Positions 23,935 to 32,416 of a stretch of DNA of 64,000 nucleotides are shown piece after piece. The position numbers and the translations under genes are program-made. The DNA is taken from contig NZ_QNVY02000001.1 of assembly GCF_003314435.2 (NCBI RefSeq), positions 868,001 through 932,000 of the forward strand, written 5' to 3'. This DNA is from Flavobacterium petrolei (GTDB lineage: Bacteria; Bacteroidota; Bacteroidia; Flavobacteriales; Flavobacteriaceae). Under the pieces are notes generated by a model that searched no databases, was not told where the DNA came from, and was given only the letters and a program-made list of their open reading frames with translations. The stretch's first letter is position 1. Each line of letters begins with the position of its first letter.

Positions 23935-24143
23935 AATTTAAAAAAATCAGCAATATTTACATTTAAAGCTTTAGCCACTACTTCCAATGTAGATAGCGTA
24001 GCATTGGCTCTACCTGCTTCTAATCTGGACATATTACTTTTTTCAAAGTTGCACCTAGCAGCCAAATCTTGTTGAGATATATTTTTCTCAACTCTAATTT
24101 CCTGAATACGCTTACCAACCTTTATTTGTAGTGACTCTTCCAA
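23931..24143 (-). CDS. XRE-family transcriptional regulator (70 aa)
   Basis: A minimal 70-residue helix-turn-helix protein of the Xre/HTH_3 family, the size of restriction-modification controller proteins. QQDLAARCNFEKSNMSRLEAGR (about 23-44) is the HTH core, followed by ATLSTLEVVAKALNVNIADFF. It is divergent from the secreted protein at 24302 and ends in a 4-bp overlap of stops with the gene at 23422. An inverted repeat (CAAATTTT / AAAATTTG, 24141-24148 and 24170-24177) straddles its start and may be its operator. It could repress element or restriction genes; this is inference. Confidence 0.8.
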   Translation of the reverse strand: MEESLQIKVGKRIQEIRVEKNISQQDLAARCNFEKSNMSRLEAGRANATLSTLEVVAKALNVNIADFFKF

Positions 24144-24177
24144 ATTTTAATTATCTTTTACGATAAGTCAAAATTTG
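24141..24177. promoter_or_regulatory. Inverted repeat at the XRE gene start
   Basis: CAAATTTT at 24141-24148 and AAAATTTG at 24170-24177 are exact 8-bp inverted repeats 21 bp apart, spanning the start of the XRE gene. TATATTTG at 24181-24188 fits a -7 box for the rightward gene. Autoregulation is a plausible reading. Confidence 0.4.
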
Positions 24178-24301
24178 AACTATATTTGATTGTTCTGGTT
24201 ATCATAAAAGACAACTAAGCGTTTATTTTACCACAATGAGGAAATCCGTAAGGGAATGATATAGAAAATAAATTACTTTGAAAAATCAATCTTATATAAA
24301 A

Positions 24302-25048
24302 ATGAAAAGTCTATTATTAAGTACCGCCCTCTTCTTTGCCCATATCCTTGTAGCACAAGAAAGTAATACCATTAAATACGGGAACTTATTAGAGTTCCAA
24401 ATTCCAGAAAAATACGAACTAAGAACAAATTCTAAAATAAATGAAGACAAAGACAAAATATTAAAGGAGTTAGATTTTAAAGGTTCTAAATCACAATATA
24501 TTCTTCAACCTAAAGGAATGAATGATATATCTAACAAAATTAAATTGTATTCAAGGATATTAGTTAAAATTGAATACGGGAATTTTGACACCAATCAAAA
24601 AACTAGAGAATACTCTAAAGAATTTTTAGGCAAACTTGGCACATATTTTACGTCAACAATAGAAAAAATGCCAAATACACAAGTCCTGAAAACATCCTCA
24701 GTATCCAAAATAAATTTGAAAAACAAAAACTTTATTGATTTCGAATGCATCAGTAAAATAAACCAAGATCCTGAAATATTAGATAGAACATTGACCTTTA
24801 TGGATAAAACTTATTTGATTCGTTTTACAATAAGCTACAGAGTTACTGAAGAGGAATATTGGAATAATGATATTCATGAATTTTTGAATAGTATAATTAT
24901 AAAAGATAATGTAGTAAAAAAAGTATTGCCACAAAAACAACAAAATGTTCAAAAGAAAAAATTAACTCCCATGCAACTAAAAGTATTGCAAGATTCTAAA
25001 AACTATAATAATGATGCTTCAATAAGAAGTATGCAAGGCATTAAATAA
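24302..25048 (+). CDS. Secreted hypothetical protein (248 aa)
   Basis: The ATG at 24302 gives a clear signal peptide (MKSLLLSTALFFAHILVAQ, cleavage near residue 19). An upstream TTG at 24278 would add eight residues and is unlikely. The mature protein is a mixed alpha/beta domain, with LEFQIPEKYELRTNSKIN after the signal and YLIRFTISYRVTEEEYWN near residue 180. A charged Lys/Gln-rich segment and a low-complexity tail follow. It resembles lipoprotein-like periplasmic proteins of unknown function (PsbP-like fold is a guess). It is element cargo next to attR, monocistronic. Confidence 0.6.
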   Translation: MKSLLLSTALFFAHILVAQESNTIKYGNLLEFQIPEKYELRTNSKINEDKDKILKELDFKGSKSQYILQPKGMNDISNKIKLYSRILVKIEYGNFDTNQKTREYSKEFLGKLGTYFTSTIEKMPNTQVLKTSSVSKINLKNKNFIDFECISKINQDPEILDRTLTFMDKTYLIRFTISYRVTEEEYWNNDIHEFLNSIIIKDNVVKKVLPQKQQNVQKKKLTPMQLKVLQDSKNYNNDASIRSMQGIK

Positions 25049-25161
25049 TTATTTAGGATTTTTTCAAATTTAAACACTTTGATTACCTCTTAGTGATGTC
25101 AAAAGTGATTTGTTTTGTAGCCACATAATCAAGTTTTTAGAATACATAAAATAATTAATCA

Positions 25162-25557
25162 ATGATGGAATACTTATATTTGTTTTTAGCTTCAGTATCC
25201 TTAGTTGTACTAGTGTTCTTTTTACTAAATGCATTCTCTGATAAAATAAAACTTAAAACAGTTAATGTTATCTATGTGTACTTGTCTATTTGCTTTGGGC
25301 TGCCAATTCTTTATTTTGCATTAAACATAATATTTGCATTTTTAATGCTATGGTATTATTTCTTTGCAACAATCCTAATGTCTTTAGGTATTATGTCATT
25401 GCTAAAACCAAATTTGAAAACCTATAATAAAATTATCATTATAGTACTTATTGTAGTAACCCTGTATCTCTACTATGACTATAGGTCAATACTTGAAATT
25501 AAATTTGATGTTATATTAGATAATAAACGTATCTTTAATTCTAGTGAAAAATATTAA
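25162..25557 (+). CDS. Small membrane protein (131 aa)
   Basis: A 131-residue protein with four hydrophobic segments: YLYLFLASVSLVVLVFFLL (4-22), VIYVYLSICFGLPILYFAL (about 36-54), a third near 60-78, and IIIIVLIVVTLYLYYDY (about 92-108). The C-terminus is short and polar. The family is not recognised. It is the last gene before attR, 60 bp upstream of the tandem repeats and 192 bp from the att core. Confidence 0.55.
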   Translation: MMEYLYLFLASVSLVVLVFFLLNAFSDKIKLKTVNVIYVYLSICFGLPILYFALNIIFAFLMLWYYFFATILMSLGIMSLLKPNLKTYNKIIIIVLIVVTLYLYYDYRSILEIKFDVILDNKRIFNSSEKY

Positions 25558-25616
25558 AAATATGAATTTATAGAAGTTGAGTTTAAGGCAAATTTTTATA
25601 ATCATCATATTTATTC

Positions 25617-25637
25617 AGGTCAAACATAGGTTAAACA
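25617..25637 (+). repeat. Tandem 10-bp repeats near attR (possible integrase arm sites)
   Basis: AGGTCAAACA (25617-25626) and AGGTTAAACA (25628-25637) are the mirror-order partners of those at 3980-4000, with the same 11-bp spacing. They lie 113 bp inside attR. Confidence 0.55.
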
Positions 25638-25749
25638 TTTAAAATAAAAAGTGTGAAAAAATGCTAAAAAATGATAAATCATAGGCTAGCTAATAAGTTG
25701 TTTCACTACTATTTGTTAGTAAAAACTAAGAAATACAACGAATATGAGA

Positions 25750-25797
25750 CTGACTGTTAATCAGAGGGTCCTTGGTTCGAGCCCAAGAGAGGGAGCT
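25750..25797 (+). repeat. attR core: 48-bp tRNA-Asn 3' fragment
   Basis: Exact copy of 3885-3932. Alone it cannot form a tRNA because the acceptor 5' strand and D-arm are missing. It marks the right end of the element; the 5' neighbour base at 25749 already differs from tRNA-Asn. Confidence 0.9.
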
Positions 25798-25801
25798 TTT
25801 T

Positions 25802-25835
25802 AAAAAGACTTTACAGCAATGTAAGGTCTTTTTTG
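25802..25835 (+). terminator. Terminator behind attR (original tRNA-Asn terminator)
   Basis: A hairpin built from 25804-25814 and 25821-25831 (GACTTTAC / GTAAGGTC with A and T flanks, two G-U pairs) is followed by T residues. It is a diverged relative of the hairpin at 3941-3968 and is probably the chromosomal original. Confidence 0.7.
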
Positions 25836-25914
25836 TTTTAAGGCGGTAGTGAAAGTAATATAATTGGTAGGAAGTTATTAAACCAACTTTGCACATTCAC
25901 GTTTACAAGAAATA

Positions 25915-25957
25915 AAAAAGAGGATTCAAAACAGTACGTTTTGAATCCTCTTTTTTT
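25915..25957. terminator. Bidirectional terminator at element-flank boundary
   Basis: AGAGGATTCAAAAC (25919-25932) pairs perfectly with GTTTTGAATCCTCT (25938-25951), flanked by A residues on the left and T residues on the right. It serves the minus-strand SDR gene that ends at 25983. Confidence 0.85.
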
Positions 25958-25982
25958 ATTTCTTTCAGACTACTTAAGATAA

Positions 25983-27050
25983 CTAAGGAATCAATCGGTC
26001 CGCGCGAAGCTGTTCAAACAAATCGTGAAAGGAATCTTCAGTACTTTGAAAAACAGGGAAACCAAGTTTGCGACTTTTAGACATATCCGTCATCACTTCT
26101 ATCGGGCGTCCTAAATCAAGATCCGTATGCCAAGGAGAAGCCAGCTTGTTTAAATCAGACTCGTCAAGAGCATGTTTTGTAGCCATATTTTTCCAGACCG
26201 GAGCTTCTTGTATCATTTGTTCCTCAAGAGGATGAATCGTACCATCAAAACCTATTGCCTCTATCCCGAACGATTCCGCTAATTTGTTCCAAAGCCATTT
26301 CCAACGAAAAAAATCTCCATTGACCACGTTGAATGCTTCGTTACGAGCCGCAGCAGTAGTGGAAGCCCATATTAAATGTTCTGCCAAAACTCTGGCATCC
26401 GTAACATCCGAAAGTCCATTCCATTGTGCTGCTGAACCCGGCCACTGAAATGGCTTGCCTGTTTCTTTACAAATGCTGGCAAATACAGCGAGCGTCGTAC
26501 CAAGATTCATTAAGTTGCCTACTGCTTTTCCTATAACCGTGTGCGGGCGGTGGATGCTCCATGTAAAACCATCTCGGGCTGCAGCAGCATAGACCTCATC
26601 TTCCTGAGCATAATAAAAATTCTCTAAATCAAGACGCGGCTGCTCTTCCCTAAGTGGAGTTTCGGGCAAAAATCCTTCTTTGGCGTAAGCCTCAAACGGT
26701 CCAAGATAATGTTTCAATCCTGTAACAAGTGCTACGTGTTGCACTGAATTTTTTGGAGATAATGCCTCGAGAAGGTTCCTTATCATCAAGCTATTTACCC
26801 GAATGTTTTCGGCTTCAGAATCCTGACGCATCCAAGTTGTAATGTAAATGTGAGTGGGAGAAATGTCTTTTAAAGCTGTTTTTAAATTCTGCAAATCCAA
26901 AAGATCTGCAGCAACAGGCTGAAGGTTCTCTATATCTTTTCGTGGATTTCTGGCTAACCCGAAAGTCGTCCACCCTTTAGCAATAAGTTTTTCTGCGAGA
27001 TTGCTACCCGTTATTCCGGTTGCTCCAACAACTAGTGCTATATTTTCCAT
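25983..27050 (-). CDS. SDR oxidoreductase, PRISE-type (progesterone 5-beta-reductase-like)
   Basis: A 355-residue NAD(P)H-binding protein. It opens with the Rossmann motif VGATGITGSNLAEKL (8-22), followed by an ADLLDLQ segment. It also has TGLKHYLGPFE (about 110-120) and ENFYYAQED (about 143-151) with the conserved Tyr of the PRISE class (NFYY). The C-terminal region, with FDGTIHPLEEQM and MTDMSKSRKLGF, matches the class. These enzymes reduce activated C=C bonds of enones in plants and bacteria. The gene is 95 bp downstream of the Crp-type regulator on the same strand, and the neighbourhood suggests that regulator controls it. The substrate is unknown. Confidence 0.85.
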   Translation of the reverse strand: MENIALVVGATGITGSNLAEKLIAKGWTTFGLARNPRKDIENLQPVAADLLDLQNLKTALKDISPTHIYITTWMRQDSEAENIRVNSLMIRNLLEALSPKNSVQHVALVTGLKHYLGPFEAYAKEGFLPETPLREEQPRLDLENFYYAQEDEVYAAAARDGFTWSIHRPHTVIGKAVGNLMNLGTTLAVFASICKETGKPFQWPGSAAQWNGLSDVTDARVLAEHLIWASTTAAARNEAFNVVNGDFFRWKWLWNKLAESFGIEAIGFDGTIHPLEEQMIQEAPVWKNMATKHALDESDLNKLASPWHTDLDLGRPIEVMTDMSKSRKLGFPVFQSTEDSFHDLFEQLRADRLIP

Positions 27051-27145
27051 ATTTCTGTTTTAAAATTTTATCAAGTACAAAATTCTAAAACATTCCATGG
27101 ATTATAAAGGACATACGTCACAGATAATTTGTGACCTATATCACA

Positions 27146-27709
27146 TCAATGCGATAAACGACTCAATGTTTCTCTTGAAATACCAAGATACGATGCTATT
27201 AAAGTTTTAGGAATGCGATGAATTAAATCCGGATATAATTGGATAAATTGAATGTATCGTTCTTCTGAATTTTTGCTCATCAACGATAAAATGCGGTTTT
27301 GAAGAGCAATATTTCCGGCCGTCATTTTTTGCAAAAAGAAGAATTCCATTTTGAGTAATGCTACACAGAGTTGATCTCTATTTTCCAGCGTAATATAATA
27401 GGTTTGCGCGTCTTCCAAGCAATCGATATTGAGTGTGGCGTTTTCTTCCTTATAAAATCCTTGATTGTCTGTAATCCACCAATCTTCCATTGCAAATTGC
27501 AAAATATGACTCTTTCCCGATTTGTCGATGTAAAATGATTTCAGCAGCCCTTTTACAACAAAATGAACATACGGAACAGGATTTTCCTGCTGAACAATAT
27601 ATTGATGTTTTTTATAGTTACCAACCGAAAAGTGAGACAGCACTAATCGAAATTCATCATCTGTTAATGGTACAATTTTCTCAATTTGTTGTCTTAAAAT
27701 TTCTTCCAT
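27146..27709 (-). CDS. Crp/Fnr family transcriptional regulator
   Basis: A 187-residue regulator. Residues 25-125 form a cyclic-nucleotide-binding fold (NYKKHQYIVQQENPVPYVHFV near 32-52, FAMEDWWITDNQG near 88-100). The C-terminal recognition unit is IPKTLIASYLGISRETLSRL (about 166-185), a short HTH as usual in Bacteroidota. The effector pocket lacks the full cAMP-binding arginine signature, so the ligand is unknown. It precedes the SDR gene on the same strand and may regulate it. Confidence 0.82.
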   Translation of the reverse strand: MEEILRQQIEKIVPLTDDEFRLVLSHFSVGNYKKHQYIVQQENPVPYVHFVVKGLLKSFYIDKSGKSHILQFAMEDWWITDNQGFYKEENATLNIDCLEDAQTYYITLENRDQLCVALLKMEFFFLQKMTAGNIALQNRILSLMSKNSEERYIQFIQLYPDLIHRIPKTLIASYLGISRETLSRLSH

Positions 27710-27914
27710 AGTTCCTTTGTTTAATGCCTGGATAAAAATACAATTAAAAAAGAACGATTAGGATTTATTGCCAATCTTGAATACAAAAATTAAAAATCAT
27801 ACGTAAAATACAAAGAAAACAACACGATGAGTTCAATGCCATTTTTAGAAAACTATTCTGTTTTTAGAAATATAAAGAAACGCTCTATCTCCAAATTATC
27901 TTGATTATTTTAGA

Positions 27915-28334
27915 TTAGTACAGCTGCGAATCAACTACATTCAGGAGAATCCATTTTTTATCACTGTTGAGTTTAAAAGTACCAATATGTTCTTTATTCC
28001 ATTCGTTCGGACCTATCAACGAAAGAAAGTTTACGCCTTCAGCATCTCTGTACAAATGATAGATTTCGCCAATAACGGGTTCAAATGAAAATTTAGCGCT
28101 GTATACTAATTCGTTCCATTCGTATTCTTGCATTAACTTTTCATATTGAAGCTTGAGTTCATTAAATTTATTCCCTAGCTCTTTATTCACATTATCAATC
28201 CCTCTGCTTTTCCAGGAAACCACATCGTCAACTCTAATTACGGGTGCTCCAACTCCAGTTGCGTAAGGCAAAACATTGGCATTATATCCTGCTTCGACTG
28301 TGTATACAACATTATCTGGTTTTTTATTTTCCAT
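27915..28334 (-). CDS. DUF2452 family protein
   Basis: A 139-residue cytoplasmic protein of the DUF2452 family. The characteristic segments LPYATGVGAPVIRVDDVVSW (23-42) and KSRGIDNVNKELGNKFNEL, then NELVYSAKFSFEPVIGEIYH (about 74-93) and the ending GTFKLNSDKKWILL, are all present. Function unknown. It stands alone between the Crp gene and the 386-bp gap before the GH3 gene. Confidence 0.8.
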   Translation of the reverse strand: MENKKPDNVVYTVEAGYNANVLPYATGVGAPVIRVDDVVSWKSRGIDNVNKELGNKFNELKLQYEKLMQEYEWNELVYSAKFSFEPVIGEIYHLYRDAEGVNFLSLIGPNEWNKEHIGTFKLNSDKKWILLNVVDSQLY

Positions 28335-28720
28335 TTACTTTTTCTTTTAATTCAAGATAATTAATTTTCAAAAGGAGTAAATTAATACCTATTCTATATT
28401 ATTTGTAATATTTCTATTGGTACAAAAATGTTTATTTAATCAACACTTTTCTATCTTAACCCTACTTCATAAACAAAACGCTTTTTACAATTTTATGTAG
28501 ATATCAATTGAAAAAATATTTTTTGTTTAATAAAACAAGTGCAAAGTTAAACAATAATAGCAAATCACCAACATAATTAAGCTATGAGAGGCAATAATTA
28601 ATGTGGTATTTAAACCATATTGGAATAACCTAAAAATAATTTTTCAATGTGTCGAAATAACACATTTATTTTTTACATTTGGAAACTATAAAATGCTATT
28701 ACACTGATAAATAAACCATC
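28335..28720. other. 386-bp intergenic region upstream of GH3 gene
   Basis: No gene seen. TACATTTG at 28674-28681 fits the -7 box TAnnTTTG, 40 bp before the GH3 start, but no good -33 element lies at the right distance. Just upstream, TGTGT (28648-28652) and ACACA (28660-28664) are inverted around seven bases, a possible regulator site for the sugar genes. Confidence 0.4.
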
Positions 28721-31051
28721 ATGAAATCAAAAATCTTCCTCCTCCCGTCTTTATTGTTACTAGCTGTATCATTGAAGGCACAATCCAAATGGACCGAAAC
28801 CACTAAAGAATCTCATACTATTATACAAAATAAAGGAGGTCAAACATTAGGCTATTCGCCAAAATCAGGAATTAAAATCATACAAGTTGATGGTTTGGCT
28901 TTTAAAGATTTAAACAAAAACGGCAAGTTAGATATTTATGAAGATTGGAGAAAACCGGTAGTAGAACGTGCCAAAGATCTTGCCTCTAAAATGACAGTGG
29001 AACAAATGGCCGGATTAATGTTGTACAGCAGGCACCAAGCTATTCCAGCTCAAGAAGCAGGAATGTTTACTGGAACTTACAACGGAAAACCATTTTCAAA
29101 AAGTGGTGCAAAGTCATCTGATTTGTCTGACCAGCAAGTTGCATTTTTAACTAAAGACAATTTACGTCATGTGTTGATGACTTCTGTTGAAAGTCCAAAG
29201 GTTGCTGCTACTTGGAATAATAATATACAAGCTTTAGTTGAAGGTATAGGAATGGGAATTCCGTCTAACAACAGTTCTGATCCACGAAACGGTGCCAATA
29301 AAGATGCTGAATACAATGCGGGTTCTGGTGGCGCTATCTCACAATGGCCAGAAGAATTAGGACTAGCCGCTACTTTTGATGCTGCTATCACGGAACAATT
29401 TGGCGCAATTGCTGCCAAAGAATATAGAGCGATGGGAATCACCACAGCGCTATCACCACAAATTGATTTGGCAACAGAACCAAGATGGAATCGTTTTGTG
29501 GGTACTTTTGGCGAAGACCCAAAACTCGCAACTGATATGGCAAGAGCTTATGTAGACGGGTTTCAAACATCTCCAAAATCGATTAATGCGTATGAAGGAT
29601 GGGGAAATCAAAGTGTCAATGCAATGATTAAACACTGGCCAAGTGGTGGTCCGGAAGAAGGAGGTCGTGATGGACATTTTGCGTATGGAAAATTTGCAGT
29701 ATATCCGGGAAATAATTTCGAAACCCATTTGAAACCCTTTACTGAAGGCGCTTTTCAATTAAAGGGAGCTACTAAAAAAGCCTCCGCAGTGATGCCGTAT
29801 TACACCATTTCGTATGGTCAGGATAAAAAATATGGGGAGAATGTAGGTAACGGATTCAGTAAATACATTATTACCGATTTATTACGAGACCAATACGGGT
29901 ATGAAGGAGTGGTTTGTACCGATTGGTTGATTACTGCAGATGAAGGAGCTAAACCGGATGTTTTTTCGGGTAAATCTTGGGGTGTTGAAAAATTAAGTGT
30001 GGCCGAAAGACATTATAAAGTCCTAATGGCGGGAGTGGATCAATTTGGTGGCAATAATGACATTAATCCAGTACTTGAAGCATATCAAATGGGGATAAAA
30101 GAACACGGTGAACCATTCATGCGCAAGCGTTTTGAGCAATCAGCAGTTCGTTTGCTTTTGAATATATTCCGAGTAGGATTATTCGAAAATGCCTATTTAG
30201 ATCCTAATGAGACCAAAGCTATTGTGGGAAAACCGGAGTTTATGAAAGCTGGATACGATGCGCAGTTGAAGTCGGTTGTGCTGATTAAAAACCAAAATAA
30301 AACGTTGCCAATTGCAAAAGGAAAGACGGTTTATATTCCAAAGAGAGTTACTCCGGCAGGAATCAACTTTTTTGGTCAGCCATCTCCTGAAAAAATTGAA
30401 TATCCGGTTAATTTAGAGTTAATTAAAAAATATTATACCGTAACGGAAGATCCTGCTAAAGCGGATTTTGCGATTGTATTTATCAAAAGCCCGATAAGTG
30501 GCGGATACAGCAGAGCCGACAGAGAAGCCGGCGGAAATGGATATGTGCCAATCAGTTTGCAATTAAAAGATTATATCGCAGTCGATGCCAGAGCGCAAAG
30601 TATTGCAGCTGGAGACCCTGAAATTGACCCAACCATTACGAACCGTTCGTATTTGAATAAAACGTCAAAATCAAATTCATATCCAGATTTAAACACCATT
30701 CTGGAAACGAAGAAAGCGATGAATGGAAAGCCAGTTTTAGTTACTGTGAATATTTCTAATCCGATGGTTTTTGGAGAATTTGAAAAAGAGGTTGATGCCA
30801 TCGTGGGAGAATTTGGCGTACAAGTAGAAGCTTTGCTAGATATTGTCTCTGGTAAAACAGAACCTTCCGGATTACTGCCTTTACAAATGCCGTTGAATAT
30901 GTCAACCGTTGAAAAACAACTGGAAGACGTTCCTCACGACATGATTCCGTATAAGGATGCTGATGGAAATGTGTATGATTTTGGTTTTGGATTAAACTGG
31001 AAAGGGATAATCAAAGACGCCAGAACTGCCAACTACAGCGTTAAGAAATAA
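28721..31051 (+). CDS. Glycoside hydrolase family 3 (exported beta-glucosidase-like)
   Basis: A 776-residue enzyme with signal peptide MKSKIFLLPSLLLLAVSLKA (cleaved near 20). The N-terminal (alpha/beta)8 domain shows TALSPQIDLATEPRWNRFVG (242-261), active-site loop KHWPSGGPEEGGRDG (304-318) and GYEGVVCTDWLITAD (393-407), with Asp401 as the probable nucleophile. The C-terminal (alpha/beta)6 sandwich follows. LNKNGKLDIYEDW (64-76) looks like an EF-hand calcium loop. It removes glucose or similar residues from beta-glucans or glucosides in the periplasm. The next genes encode a sugar dehydrogenase lipoprotein and a cytochrome c, so it may supply their substrate. Which linkage it cleaves is not clear. 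Confidence 0.9.
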   Translation: MKSKIFLLPSLLLLAVSLKAQSKWTETTKESHTIIQNKGGQTLGYSPKSGIKIIQVDGLAFKDLNKNGKLDIYEDWRKPVVERAKDLASKMTVEQMAGLMLYSRHQAIPAQEAGMFTGTYNGKPFSKSGAKSSDLSDQQVAFLTKDNLRHVLMTSVESPKVAATWNNNIQALVEGIGMGIPSNNSSDPRNGANKDAEYNAGSGGAISQWPEELGLAATFDAAITEQFGAIAAKEYRAMGITTALSPQIDLATEPRWNRFVGTFGEDPKLATDMARAYVDGFQTSPKSINAYEGWGNQSVNAMIKHWPSGGPEEGGRDGHFAYGKFAVYPGNNFETHLKPFTEGAFQLKGATKKASAVMPYYTISYGQDKKYGENVGNGFSKYIITDLLRDQYGYEGVVCTDWLITADEGAKPDVFSGKSWGVEKLSVAERHYKVLMAGVDQFGGNNDINPVLEAYQMGIKEHGEPFMRKRFEQSAVRLLLNIFRVGLFENAYLDPNETKAIVGKPEFMKAGYDAQLKSVVLIKNQNKTLPIAKGKTVYIPKRVTPAGINFFGQPSPEKIEYPVNLELIKKYYTVTEDPAKADFAIVFIKSPISGGYSRADREAGGNGYVPISLQLKDYIAVDARAQSIAAGDPEIDPTITNRSYLNKTSKSNSYPDLNTILETKKAMNGKPVLVTVNISNPMVFGEFEKEVDAIVGEFGVQVEALLDIVSGKTEPSGLLPLQMPLNMSTVEKQLEDVPHDMIPYKDADGNVYDFGFGLNWKGIIKDARTANYSVKK

Positions 31052-31078
31052 GTAAATTACAATTAAACCACCTTGAAA

Positions 31079-31145
31079 TAGACTGCCCCCAAAAAGTTAG
31101 ACACTATTTTGGGGGTTTTTTATGTCTAATTCTAAAATTATAATT
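31079..31145 (+). repeat. Hairpin resembling an IS3-family end, also terminator-like
   Basis: CCCCCAAAA (31086-31094) and TTTTGGGGG (31107-31115) flank AGTTAGACACTA, and six T residues follow, so it can act as the GH3 terminator. The sequence TGCCCCCAAAAAGTTAGACA, followed by ATGTCTAATTCTAAA, looks like the left end and first codons (MSNSK) of an IS3-type transposase gene, but the frame stops after nine codons. No other IS part is seen. Confidence 0.45.
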
Positions 31146-31288
31146 TAAAATACGATTCTAAAAAGAAGGATTCCCTCCTTTCATTTTGTTAATTCTAAGT
31201 AAAAATAAATACTGAATTGAATATTTAAATCCTCTTTTACTACCTTTAAAAAAGATTTATGTCTTACAAAGACTCAAAAACCAAACTC

Positions 31289-32413
31289 ATGAAAAAAATC
31301 ACATTAGTTTCTCTTTCAATTATATCTCTTCTTTCTTTCAGTTGTGATGCTCAGGTAAAATCCAATGACATTCCTATTAAAGATGAAGTAAAAAACTATA
31401 CACTCGAAACCGTGGCCTCCGATATTGCTATCCCTTGGGGTATGACTTGGTTGCCAGACGGCAGCATGTTAGTTACCGAAAAAAGTGGTATTCTGTATCA
31501 CGTCAAAAACGGAGCAAAAACCGAAATAAAAAATGTTCCCAAAGTATATTCTCGTGGACAAGGCGGATTGCTAGACATCGTTTTACATCCTAATTATGCT
31601 AAAAATGGCTGGATTTATATGACTTTTGCTTCAGATGAAGGTGAAGGAAACGGCGGCAACACAAAACTCATTCGAGCCAAATTATTGGACGGAAGTCTCA
31701 CACAAATCGAATCACTTTACAAAGCGACTCCGAACACTACAAAAGGACAGCATTTTGGCTCCCGAATTGTATTTGACAACGATGGCTATTTGTATTTTTC
31801 TGTTGGTGAACGTGGCGAACATTTTGTAAATCCACAAGACACTAAACGCGATGGCGGGAAAATATACCGATTAAATGATGATGGAAGTATTCCTAAAGAC
31901 AATCCTTTTGTGGGTCAGACTGGCGCAAAAGAAGCGATTTATACCTACGGGAATCGCAATCCGCAAGGAATTGCAAAAAACCCATTAACAGGGGAAATTT
32001 GGGCACATGAACACGGACCTCAAGGTGGAGATGAAATCAATATCATAAAAAAAGGAGCTAATTATGGATGGCCAGTGGTTACCTATGGAATCGATTATGA
32101 CGGAACAACAATTAGTAAAGAAAACGACAAACCAGGCATTGAAAAACCTATTTATTATTGGTTGCCGTCTATCGCACCAAGCGGAATGACTTTTGTAACC
32201 GGTGATAAATATCCCGACTGGAAAGGACATTTATTGGTAGGTTCTTTGAAATTCCAATACCTTGAATTGCTAAAGTTGAAAGGCAATGAAGTTATTGGCA
32301 GACAAAAAATTGCTACTGATATTGGTCGCGTACGTAATGTTGTGCAAGGCCCGGATGGCTATATTTATATGGGCGTTGAAGGAAAAGGAATCGTAAAAAT
32401 TATACCGAACTAA
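31289..32413 (+). CDS. PQQ-dependent aldose sugar dehydrogenase-like lipoprotein
   Basis: Start at 31289 chosen because MKKITLVSLSIISLLSFSCD is a lipoprotein signal with Cys19; the ORF is open from 31259. The 374-residue product is a six-bladed beta-propeller of the soluble-glucose-dehydrogenase/YliI family: IAIPWGMTWLPDG..LVTEK near the start, GLLDIVLHPNY, GQHFGSRIVFDNDGYL(Y)FS, then GNRNPQGIAKNP and HEHGPQGGDEIN (PQQ and calcium binding). It oxidises aldoses at the periplasmic face. The cytochrome c gene begins four bases after its stop, the natural electron acceptor. Expression probably follows GH3 or its own leader; the gap holds no clear promoter. Confidence 0.88.
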   Translation: MKKITLVSLSIISLLSFSCDAQVKSNDIPIKDEVKNYTLETVASDIAIPWGMTWLPDGSMLVTEKSGILYHVKNGAKTEIKNVPKVYSRGQGGLLDIVLHPNYAKNGWIYMTFASDEGEGNGGNTKLIRAKLLDGSLTQIESLYKATPNTTKGQHFGSRIVFDNDGYLYFSVGERGEHFVNPQDTKRDGGKIYRLNDDGSIPKDNPFVGQTGAKEAIYTYGNRNPQGIAKNPLTGEIWAHEHGPQGGDEINIIKKGANYGWPVVTYGIDYDGTTISKENDKPGIEKPIYYWLPSIAPSGMTFVTGDKYPDWKGHLLVGSLKFQYLELLKLKGNEVIGRQKIATDIGRVRNVVQGPDGYIYMGVEGKGIVKIIPN

Positions 32414-32416
32414 CTG

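Larger units (their letters stand above)
3885..25797. mobile_element. Integrative genetic element in tRNA-Asn with defence cargo (about 21.9 kb)
   Basis: The unit is bounded by 48-bp direct repeats of tRNA-Asn and tandem 10-bp repeats just inside each end. It contains a tyrosine integrase, an excisionase-like HTH protein, a Rep-like protein, a Sak4-like ATPase and DUF3871, RadC, an XRE regulator and a five-gene restriction operon. Base composition is even more AT-rich than the flanks. No relaxase, type IV coupling protein, Tra proteins, capsid, portal or terminase genes are visible. It is therefore better described as an integrative or mobilisable element, or phage-satellite-like island, than as a complete conjugative element or prophage. 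The boundaries are secure; the mode of transfer is not. Confidence 0.88.

Noticed and set aside
25750..25797. Second functional tRNA-Asn
   Set aside because: Only the 3' part is present; the D-arm and acceptor 5' strand are missing.
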